Made by a program: the position numbers and the translations under genes. Below are positions 33,430 to 42,923 of a DNA stretch of 64,000 nt, in pieces (position 1 is the stretch's first letter; every line of letters starts with the position of its first letter). Below the pieces are notes generated by a model that worked only from the letters and a program-made list of their open reading frames with translations, was not told the DNA's origin and made no database searches. Source of the DNA: Aphrocallistes beatrix (taxonomy: Eukaryota > Porifera > Hexactinellida > Sceptrulophora > Aphrocallistidae); contig OY725497.1 in the NCBI GenBank assembly GCA_963281255.1, positions 1,612,001 through 1,676,000 of the forward strand. The letters run 5' to 3'.

Positions 33430-33605
33430 TGTATAAACTGGTTCTTATTCGTTGTGTACTCGGAACAATGAAAAATAATAGTTAAATATTAAAAATTAAG
33501 CTCTCTCGCAAAATGAAATCTCCACTGCATCTGTTAACGGGTGTTAAATCCAGAGTACTAGAAATCTATTCCTATTACATAGTGTGAAATGAATATTTGA
33601 TTTTA
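33430..33605 (-). repeat. Fragment of a repeat shared with 35.1 and 60.6 kb
   Basis: 'aaactggttcttattcgttgtg', 'gttaaatattaaaaattaagctctctc' and 'ttcctattacatagtgtgaaatgaat' occur in inverted order at 60755-60890 and as a diverged copy at 35060-35230. No ends defined. Confidence 0.65.
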
Positions 33606-33618
33606 TAATCAATAATCG

Positions 33619-34306
33619 CACTTCGCTTGCGATGCTCGGCTGGCGGTCACTTTATGTCCATTGGAGGCGCCGGGACTCATATTGATTTATTATAAATGAG
33701 TTAGCATCTCTAAATATGTCTGTCTTACAGTTAAAATGGATATCGCTCGAAAAATCACCAAATTTGTTCCATGCTGAGGTCAGAACCTAGTGGAGCCATA
33801 GCCAAAAGACTCCCACAAGACAAAAATAAGCTTTCTGTGCTGCAGTTTCTTCAATCATTTCATTACATATATATATATATATATATATATATCCTTGCTA
33901 CTGAAACTCGATTAATGTTTATTGTATATATATATATTTTTTGGCTATGGCTCCACTAAGTTCTGACTTCAGACGAAAATGTCTACTCATCATGGAATTA
34001 TGACTTCATTATCACCTTTTATTATAATTAGAAATTTCAGTTTTTCGACTATAACTAAGCTATTTTCGGTGATAGAATGATGACTCGTCACTCTATTATA
34101 ACGTCATCATTACGCATTAAAAATTATAAATTGACAAATTTTATGATTTTTCGAGTGGTATAGATTTTAACAGTTTTACAGAAAGATATATTTAGAGATG
34201 TTATCCCAATAATTATTAATTAATGTGACCCCAGGTGCAAAAAGGCGCCTCCGGTGGACACAAAGTGTCCGATAGCCGCGCAACGCAAGCAAGCGAAGTG
34301 CACTAG
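33619..34306. repeat. Two hairpin/microsatellite elements in opposite orientation
   Basis: 33619-33890 is a forward copy with most of its middle deleted. 33891-34306 is a reverse copy starting TCCTTGCTACTGAAACTCGA and ending in the GC-rich AGTGTCC...GCAAGCGAAGTGC block. They meet at a (TA)n run. Confidence 0.8.
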
Positions 34307-34310
34307 TATA

Positions 34311-34910
34311 TCCTTACTATTAAAACTCGATTAATGTGTATTTATATACAGTAGAACTCGGTTAGTACGTATCCCTCCGGGAAGCGGAAAAAAGTACGTA
34401 CAATCCATAAGTACGTACCAACCGAGTTGACATTACATAGGAATCTATATAATAAATGAATTCTGGTTCAGAGAAATGAGTACATACTAAGTCGAAGTAC
34501 ATTGTATCCCGAGTACGTACTAACCGAGTTCTACTGTATATAACGAATTGATTGAACAAACCGCCAAGCGCAGAAGGCTGATTTTTGGCATGTTGGAGTA
34601 TTTTGGCTATAGTTCCGCTAAGATCTGACCTCAAACCAAAATGTCAACTCATCATGGAAATATGAAGTCATTGTCTACTTTTTTTCAACTATCATCAAAA
34701 AATGATTAATCATCACTCTGTTATGACGTCATCATTACTCATCAAAATAATTTATTTTTCGAGTAATATCGATTATAACAGTAAGACAAACGTATTTAGA
34801 GATGTTGTTTACCTTATAATCAATGAATGTGAATCTAGGCGTCTAAAGGACGCCTCTGGCGGACGCAGTATCCGCCAGCTGCGCAGCGCAAGCTCGCAAA
34901 CCGCACTTGT
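34311..34910 (-). repeat. Hairpin/microsatellite element, reverse, with an insertion
   Basis: Begins TATCCTTACTATTAAAACTC, continues after the nested element (34350-34536) with TAACGAATTGATTGA and ends at the GC-rich GGACGCAGTATCCGCC hairpin and 'cgcacttg'. Confidence 0.85.
34350..34536. mobile_element. Miniature TA element, CAGTAGAACTCGG ends
   Basis: Inverted ends CAGTAGAACTCGGTTAGTAC, flanked by TA, enclose 187 bp with further 'agtacgta' repeats. It is inserted in the microsatellite of a hairpin element. A fragment of the same family is at 16.74 kb. Confidence 0.92.
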
Positions 34911-36090
34911 ATTTATTCAAAGGTTTCAAGATATTTGATAAACATTCGTTTTCTTCTATCACTTATAATTTTGTAGTTGTTAATTTTAAAACATTTGTAT
35001 AAGATGTTCCTTATATGGTATGATTAATCTACTCAGTAATATTTGTGCAGTATATTCGAGATCTATTCAAATAGTTTCTAATCTAAACCGTTGTGTCCTC
35101 CAATCAGTGAAAAAGAATATTTAAATATCAAAATTAAGCTCTCTCACAATCTCTAATCTCACACTAGCTTCTGGTAACGGGTGTATTTCAGAACAATTGA
35201 AATTTATTCCAATTACATAGTGTGAAATGAATAATTAATTTTAAAAGCAAGATTGTAAAAAAATTGTGCATCATCAAAAAAATCTGCAACTGTAGGTGTT
35301 AAAATTGTCTCATGCACCTTATGCGTAAAAAAATAATAGGGTAGCAGTCATGGGTTCATGGATGAGTTATAGCTTGTCTGGATTTTAAAATTATATGTGT
35401 CGCGAAGTGCTTAGATAAAAAATCGTATAGTAACTTCGTCTGCCGAGAATCAATCCACACCTTCTGTCCAGAGTTCATTCTTTTCAGACTTATTGTATTC
35501 CCGAAAAATCCGTTATGGGGAAAATAAGAAAACAAAAATATAGGGAGGCACCCATTTCAGAAGTTGGCCACTATAGATAGTATAGTCGGCGTCTGGTAAC
35601 ACTATTAGTGTAGTTATGCCTATTTGCTCAACCACAGATGCTGTATAGGATTTAGACTGAGTAACTAACTTCATATTTATTTCTAGTTCGAAACTCATAT
35701 TATGTATTCATTCTTACTAACTAAGTAGGTCTATTCAAAAACCGTATTACTTGGGTTGAAGACTTTTATCTTAATTAACCAACTATTTTGAAAGTGAGTT
35801 TATTTCTGCAGTTTTTTAATTGGGGATATTCTTTGGTCTAGTGTTGTCGTTCAAAACCCGTGTGCACATTAGTGGACCTCAAATCGGTGTTAGGTGTTCC
35901 TCAGAATATCGGCCGTCCTTTGACAGTACTTTTTTTGTAATTCGAATTTTAATATCAGAAATTCAGAATTCTTGCGAAATAAATTAAGACTGAAAATCTC
36001 TATAAGTGCATTTTCGATTCTTAGTGAACCATGTCCAGGGAAAATAAGGCTGACTGTATTTCCTCATGATCTTCCAAGATTTATTTACCA
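34911..36090. other. Worn repeat and upstream region of the caspase-like/SH2 gene
   Basis: 35060-35600 is a diverged inverted copy of the repeat at 60490-60900 ('tctgtccagagttcattcttttcagactta', 'gaggcacccatttcagaagttggcc'). From 35600 to 36090 nothing is recognised; it should contain the promoter or an upstream exon of the gene that starts at 36091. Confidence 0.55.
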
Positions 36091-38067
36091 ATGTTTGAAC
36101 CTAGCAAATTTTTGATGGCTACTATGAGTTCTTTGGATACTAATTATTTGGGGTATGCTGTCCTGATAGTAAATTCATACAGAGAAAACACTTCACGATA
36201 TCCTGTAATTAATGGGACTGGTTATGATGAAAAAGAACTAAAGTTCAAGTTAGAAGAAGTTGGTTTTTTTGTTTATTCAATGTATTGTGCAGAGATTAAA
36301 GACTATCGTTCTTATATTTATAAACTCAATAGTATGCACAAAAATTTCCCATTTATCCTTTTTATTTTTAGTGGCTACGAGAACGGCTCACAGATTATTT
36401 TTGAAGATGGCAGTGGTATCGAATATGAAAATGTTTATAATGATTTGTCCAGTCCATTAACTTCATGGTCGAAATGCCCTAAAGTGATTATTATTAATAC
36501 TTATAAACCCCGATTAGGTTTAAAATCTCTCTTCAATATTAAATCAAAATCACTCCCATTTTTTAAGAGACCTCTCTGTTTGACTTTACAAGTCAGTCAT
36601 TCCGCTGGTGCAGCTGAAAAGCGTGGTCCTAATGTCCATGATATATTCGTTTCCAAATTTATTGAAGAATTGAATATTTCTGATCAGGGAGTTCATAACT
36701 CTGATTTTAGTTCTATTTTGAAACATGTGAAAAGATCAATAGAAACAATTTCTAGAGATGCTGAATTGAACATTACAGTGAGATTAGATGATCAACTCAT
36801 TGAACCTCTAGAATTATTTTTCCTTCCTTCCTTAAAAAAAAATACTTCCACTTCTCTGTCCGGAAATCAATCAATCGATACAAACATTTTTGATAATATT
36901 ACTAGTATTACTGATGGACTAGAAACCGTAGATTGGTTCTACGGTAATATGTCACGTGAGTCTTCTGAATCCCTTCTGAAATATGATGGGGATTTTCTAA
37001 TACGTCAAAGTGACTCAAAAGAAAATAGTGGTAGATATGTTATGTCAGTTCTCTATCGCAATATGCTTTATCAAATCCCCCTTTTTATTTCAAAGTTTGG
37101 TGTGCACATAAAGAATGAACCTTCATTCAAAAAATTAACTGAATTGGTTAATTATTATTGTTTACAGTCTCACCCGATTCCAATACATGATACCTTAATA
37201 CGTATCCTCCAAACACCCCGTCTCCAAACATCTCAATCACTGTACAAATATTCTCAACCTACTTTAATAATACCTAAGCCAGAGAACAATTTCGAGAAAT
37301 GGTTTCATGGGAGGGTTGAGCGCGATTATGTTCAACAATGTCTTTACAACGATGGTGATTTTCTGGTTTGGGAATCTGATTCATGTTTTGTTATAAGTTA
37401 TGTTTATCATAAAGAAATTCATAATATATATGCTTGTTTTACATCCGATGGTGAAGTTTCAACAGATCTCATTTCTGGGAAATTTGAGAGCATAAATGAT
37501 CTTGTTCAACACCTTATTTTGCACCATTCCTATTATAGAGGAGTTCTTCTAAAAAATGCTATACCTCCACCTATTTCTCCTCTGATATATACTCAGTCTT
37601 CAAACATTCCACCATCAAAACATAATTATGTAAGTGAAATTGATGTTCATTCTCCAGGGATTGTTTACTCGCCGCTCAAAGAAAAATCATTTAATAAATT
37701 TGAAAGGGATGAAAATCTACTTATTGATGCTTCAATTCCTCTAATTAATCAAAAATGGTTTTCTAAAACACTAAATAGTTCTGATGTAGTTAGAATTCTC
37801 GAAAGAAATGGGGATTTTTTAGTAAGGACGAGCCAAAATAGACCTGGACATCTTTCACTTTCTGTCAAAGCAGGTGGGAAAATCCAGACTTTTGGCATTT
37901 TCGCAGGTGGAAATGGTGGATACACACTTGATCCTAATGCGTCTCCTGAGTTTGAAAACATATGCGAATTGATATATTACTATGTGACAACAAAACAGCA
38001 ACTTCCTGCTACATTGGGCCCAGATACCTTTCTCAAACGACCAATAATGATTTCAAAATGCAATTAA
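36091..38067 (+). CDS. Pseudo-caspase with three SH2 domains
   Basis: A 658-codon uninterrupted gene. Residues about 18-246 have the caspase fold pattern: GYAVLIVNSYRENTSRYPVI, then NGTGYDEKELKFKLEEVGFF. A p10-like part follows (LCLTLQVSHSAGAAEKRG; HDIFVSKFIEEL; ILKHVKRSIETI; ELFFLP). The catalytic positions are lost. The SHG histidine block is SGY (residues 94-96, His to Gly). The QACRG cysteine block is NTYKP, with Tyr at 138. Three SH2 domains follow. SH2-1 (about 281-370) has FLIRQS with the phosphotyrosine-binding Arg305. SH2-2 (about 403-490) has FLVWES, Trp427 replacing that Arg. SH2-3 (about 555-650) has FLVRTS with Arg579. The likely role is a scaffold linking phosphotyrosine signals to cell-death or signalling complexes. 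It should be catalytically dead and cytoplasmic (no signal peptide or membrane helix). The ATG at 36091 is the first after an in-frame stop at 36067. Confidence 0.85.
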   Translation: MFEPSKFLMATMSSLDTNYLGYAVLIVNSYRENTSRYPVINGTGYDEKELKFKLEEVGFFVYSMYCAEIKDYRSYIYKLNSMHKNFPFILFIFSGYENGSQIIFEDGSGIEYENVYNDLSSPLTSWSKCPKVIIINTYKPRLGLKSLFNIKSKSLPFFKRPLCLTLQVSHSAGAAEKRGPNVHDIFVSKFIEELNISDQGVHNSDFSSILKHVKRSIETISRDAELNITVRLDDQLIEPLELFFLPSLKKNTSTSLSGNQSIDTNIFDNITSITDGLETVDWFYGNMSRESSESLLKYDGDFLIRQSDSKENSGRYVMSVLYRNMLYQIPLFISKFGVHIKNEPSFKKLTELVNYYCLQSHPIPIHDTLIRILQTPRLQTSQSLYKYSQPTLIIPKPENNFEKWFHGRVERDYVQQCLYNDGDFLVWESDSCFVISYVYHKEIHNIYACFTSDGEVSTDLISGKFESINDLVQHLILHHSYYRGVLLKNAIPPPISPLIYTQSSNIPPSKHNYVSEIDVHSPGIVYSPLKEKSFNKFERDENLLIDASIPLINQKWFSKTLNSSDVVRILERNGDFLVRTSQNRPGHLSLSVKAGGKIQTFGIFAGGNGGYTLDPNASPEFENICELIYYYVTTKQQLPATLGPDTFLKRPIMISKCN

Positions 38068-38379
38068 GATTTTATTATTTTTCTATTTTCCTTATTATAT
38101 ACAAGCGTGCTTATTCGCTTTTGATACTTTAGTTCTCACTTCAGGGAATCTGTGCGCGCTTATAACATAAGCTGACATAACTGAGCTTTTAATATTCCAT
38201 TTTTAGACAGTTTTAATACTACACGTATACATATTAATATTTTTTATGGTCTAATATGATTTTGAATATTAATTTGGAAGCTTTAAAACAGATAAGCTAT
38301 CATATAGCGTTTTCGCAGCATGCATTTCCTGTTTCCTTTGTGATTAAATACTAGGATCAGTCCAAAAGGTTTGTCATAC

Positions 38380-39327
38380 AAAAAACTATTACACATAAAC
38401 AATTCAAATTTTCAGAGTACTGTCCAGAAGATTCCATGCAAAAATCCATGCGATGAAACCAACTATCGAATGGGTTATTCCATTTTTCATGTGGTGGACT
38501 GTAGGGGGGGATACCAACTGGACAGAAATTTCAGCTAGAAAATCGTGTCGCAGGTGCTGTGTGTGCAGAAGCGTTATCATTGTGAAGGAGTAGACCTCGG
38601 ATTCCGCTCTATGGACGACGAGTTCTCCAAGCATCAAAGGCCTTAGGAAGACAATGGTTGATTTACTAATCCGTGTCTACCGTCCGACGATCCTCGAGGG
38701 AATGATGGCTACTGGTCCACTCTTGCAGAATAATGCTGCCACCATCTCCTTGCCAACACTGAACCTTTAATGGTGGTTCTTCTCCAGGTAAAACCCAAAT
38801 TGAAGATTGCTGCTTTGTTTCCGGGTCGTACAGCACACCCTCGATAGACACTTCATTCTTAAAATCCGAACACCCAAAATATAATATTATTCGCCTCTAT
38901 GCTTTGACTATCTACAAATAAAATTGAGAAACCTCGTAAAATAAGCGATCATAGCGGGATAATATCCTTAAAATTCTAACAATACAACTTTGTTAATTAA
39001 TGCCCTATTGAATTAGTGTTATTTCACTAATCAGAACAGAGTTGTTCAGATCAGCGAGGAGGGTGTACTGTATTGATAAATCCAAGTCTCATCACAATAT
39101 AGGATATTATGAATACGTTTGGATTCACCGTCGTTAAACTTCCTCAACAGAAAATTGCACCATTCTCCCCTGCTCTCCATCTGGAAATTTGTCAGGTAAT
39201 GAGGGATCCAACGTGCTGCAGTTTTCCTGATACCGATATGATCGTGTAGTATGGTATTAATAACTGCTTTTCCGATCCCTAGGCTCCCAGCAATCTTCAA
39301 AATTGTAAAAGGGATGAATAGATACAA
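38380..39327 (-). pseudogene. mariner transposase relic
   Basis: On the minus strand, 39327-39046 reads ARWIPHYLTNFQM (linker) and ILYCDETWIYQYSTPSS (first catalytic block, G to C before D). After a break, 38851-38666 has SIEGVLYDPETKQQSSIWVL. Near 38.58 kb another frame gives LLLHNDNASAHTA (second aspartate), followed by IPPYSP. The N-terminal DNA-binding part is lost at the insertion point and several stops are present. Confidence 0.75.
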
Positions 39328-39357
39328 TAGTGCTACTCAGGTAATAAGCTTAGTATA

Positions 39358-39431
39358 CACTGCCCGGACAAAAGTATCTGCGCACTTCATTATCTCACGT
39401 GCATCCTTACTATTAAAACTCGATTAATATT

Positions 39432-39464
<33 letters not shown>

Positions 39465-41409
39465 GTTACGAATTGATTGAAGAAACTGCCAGGCGCAGAA
39501 AGCTGATTTTTGGCATGTGGGAGTCTTTTGGCTATGGCTCCAGTAAGTTCTGAGCTCAGACGAAAATGTCGACTCATCATGGAATTATGACGTCATTGTC
39601 ACATTTTAAAAAGTTAAGCAACACAGTTATTCGGGCATAACTCAGCCATTATAGGAGATAGAAGGCTGAAATTTAAATAGAATCTGTATACTAACATGTC
39701 TCACATATGATGCAACTATCATCAAAAAATGATGACTCATCACTTTGTTATGACGTCATCATTACGCATCCAAAATTTTTAAATTCACAAATTTGGTGAT
39801 TTTTCGAGTGATATCGATTAGCACAGTAGGACAGACATATTTAGAGATGTTATCTCCCTTATAATTAACCAATGTGACTCCAGGCGACCGAAGGGAGCCT
39901 CCGGCGGACACAAAGTGTCCGCCAGCCGCGCAGCGCAAGCAAGCGCGAAGCGCGCTTGTATATATATATCTCTGTAACGAATTGATTTAAGAAACTGTCG
40001 GGCGCAGAAGGCTGATTTTTGGCATGTGGGAGTCTTTTGGCTATGGCTCCAGTAAGTTCTGAGCTCAGACGAAAATGTCGACTCATCATGGAATTATGAC
40101 GTCATTGTCACATTTTAAAAAGTTAAGCAACACAGTTATTCGGGCATAACTCAGCCATTATAGGAGATAGAAGGCTGAAATTTAAATAGAATCTGTATAC
40201 TAACATGTCTCACATATGATGCAACTATCATCAAAAAATGATGACTCATCACTTTGTTATGACGTCATCATTACGCATCCAAAATTTTTAAATTCACAAA
40301 TTTGTTGATTTTTCGAGTGATATCGATTAGCACAGTAGGACAGACATATTTAGAGATGTTATCTCCCTTATAATTAACCAATGTGACTCCAGGCGACCGA
40401 AGGGAGCCTCCGGCGGACACAAAGTGTCCGCCAGCCGCGCACCGCAAGCAAGCGCGAAGCGCGCTTGTATATATATATCTCTGTAACGAATTGATTTAAG
40501 AAACTGTCGGGCGCAGAAGGCTGATTTTTGGCATGTGGGAGTCTTTTGGCTATGGCTCCAGTAAGTTCTGAGCTCAGACGAAAATGTCGACTCATCATGG
40601 AATTATGACGTCATTGTCACATTTTTAAAAGTTAAGCAACACAGTTATTCGGGCATAACTCAGCCATTATAGGAGATAGAAGGCTGAAATTTTAATAGAA
40701 TATGTATACTAACATACCTCACATATGATGCGACTTTCATCAAAAAAATGATGGCTCATCACTTTGTTATGACGTCATCATTACGCATCAAAAATTTTAA
40801 AATTGACAAATTTGGTGATTTTTCGTTTGAAATCGGTTTTAACACTAAGATGGACATATTTAGAGATGTTATCTCCCTTATAATTAACCAATGTCACCTC
40901 CAGGCTACCGAAGGGAGCCTCCGGCGGACACGAAGTGTCCGCCAGCCGTGCAGCGCAAGCAAGCGAAACGCGCTTGTTTAATACTAAAATGGGTCTATTC
41001 ATGAAGATTAAAACTCCGAAATGGTAAGTGATACAACTAATCAGGTTTCAAATTCGAAATCTTCGCATTCGAATTATTTATTGTAGGATATTTCTAACTA
41101 ATTATTAATTCCCAATGTTTTCAAATTATCAATCACTGCCACCTTGTGCTACATATGTCCATTTTTATCACTATACTTGATGGTAATGTGCTACTCCTTG
41201 TGGTACAGGTTGATAATTTTACCCATTGGGTTGAGCAATTTATTAGAAATCTTCAACTATTACTAATTCGAATGTGAAGATTTCGAATCTTAATTCAGAC
41301 TCTTAATAGCTCTTAGAGTTTGAATTCTTTTCCCTTCATGAAAAGATCCAATTTAGTACTATTTGTATGGGGAATAATATAGTGTACAAATACTTTTGTC
41401 TGGTTAGTG
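39358..41409. mobile_element. Non-autonomous TA element carrying a tandem repeat array
   Basis: The ends CACTGCCCGGACAAAAGTAT and the inverse of CACTAACCAGACAAAAGTAT are flanked by TA and sit inside the mariner relic. Most of the interior is the array 39414-40977; the remainder (40978-41409) is non-coding and related to 30.3-30.6 kb. Confidence 0.8.
39414..40977 (-). repeat. Tandem array of three hairpin/microsatellite elements, reverse
   Basis: Unit 1 (39414-39960) has the outer TCCTTACTATTAAAACTCGA end. Units 2 (39961-40468) and 3 (40469-40977) start directly in the short TA run and lack that outer end. The period is about 508 bp. Units 1 and 2 are almost identical over the last ~480 bp, so the array is recent or homogenised; unit 3 differs at more sites. 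Confidence 0.93.
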
Positions 41410-42393
41410 TATAGCTCAAATTTTCAGTATAATCTTTCCAGTATAATCCTACATAATTAAGAACATAATATCAAATTATTGAAACTTTAGAATCACTATC
41501 ACCTGTGTACGACAAATCTTTTGGACTGACCCTCGTAGTAGATATATAGCTTTTTGATTGGTTGTTTCCATTCCTCTTATGTTTTCTTATTACATTTATT
41601 AATTTAATTAAAATAAATAAAGGTGTGCTAAATAATTCATAACCTCTTTATGACGAATTGTGCAGCAGCGAAGTGTCCGGGATTTGATATTTTTTTCTCT
41701 GCAATTTGATAATTTTATCTCTGTAGACAATTTCCATATTGACATCAACAGGTCTACAGGCAAATATTTGTTTCTACATAAACTAATCTATTTATAGTCC
41801 AGGACCACGAGGGGGGGGGTCAACCGAAATTTGAGATGTATGAACTCTTTTGGTGGTTTTGAGTTCTTGGGGGTCAACTTGACAAAATTAAGCACATGCC
41901 ACTTTGGCATTTTAGTAATTTTTTATGCAAGTTTAAATATTTTTGGGGCGCCTGAATAATACTAAATGCTCATGTAGAGTGTTGATTTATGTTTATTTGA
42001 ACTCATGGAATATTGGGGAGCAAAACAAGGGGTCACTCGATGGGATTACTGGAGGTTTGAGATTGGATGGATGCACATTCCTGCGTCGTCAAGGAAAATA
42101 TTCAGCTCGAATATGATCATGTGACCCCTCAAATTTCTCCAAATTTGATGCTGAATACGAATATCTTATATATTAAAACGCTAGGATTTGTTTGTCCGAA
42201 TTGATTGAAGAATTTGCAAGTCGTAGAGATATGAAAATTTGCATGTAGGTGTCAAATGATATGACACGATTAAGTTCTAATATCTAATCGAAATTTTCAC
42301 AACTCTACAAAAAAATGGAAAACAATTTTTCACACCTTTTCTATACAATATATATGACTACACACAATAGAAATCATTGTACTGCACTACAAT

Positions 42394-42592
42394 CAGGGTT
42401 TCATCTAACTTTCCAAAGTCATACGCCTAAATGGGCGCCGCCATTTTAAAATGCGCCTAGACTGCATTTTTATGTTTTATGCCACCCGCCTATGTAGGCG
42501 TATGCCGCGCGCCTAAATCATACGCCTAATTATGATCCATGGGATCAAATACGCGCCTCTAGGCGCGCCCAGTACGCCTGGATGAAAGCCTA
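42394..42592. mobile_element. hAT-type miniature element with 8-bp duplication
   Basis: Starts CAGGGTTTCATCTAAC, ends in the inverse of TAGGCTTTCATCCAGG. Flanked on both sides by ACTACAAT (42386-42393 and 42593-42600), a perfect 8-bp direct repeat. The interior is GC-rich with repeated 'atacgcct' motifs in both orientations. Confidence 0.9.
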
Positions 42593-42923
42593 ACTACAAT
42601 AGATTGTCATTGTCATGAGTACTTCAAAGCCACAACTTATGTTTGATATCTTAAATGTATTATAGTGTATAGCAATAAAAAAGATTATGTGCAAATCTTC
42701 ACACTATTATTTGTATATTTTCGCAAGCGAATTGTCAACATTAAATACTAATTGGATATATTATGGCTGATCCAACCAAGATTATTTTACATTCAGGAGG
42801 TGGTCATAGGAATTTTCCAAACCAGGGCCAAAGAAAAAACATCCGAGGCCCTTCCTATGGTTTTGGCTTAGGTGTTCGAATGAAATCGGGCACCGCAGAA
42901 TCAAACTGACGTACCCCTCTTTA

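Larger units (their letters stand above)
38351..41535 (-). mobile_element. mariner element, copy 4, split by a nested insertion
   Basis: Ends are inverted copies of a (T/C)AGG(A/G)TCAGTCCAAAAG(G/A)TTTGTC repeat beside TA. A 2-kb TA element (39358-41409) interrupts it. Its transposase is a relic. Confidence 0.8.
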
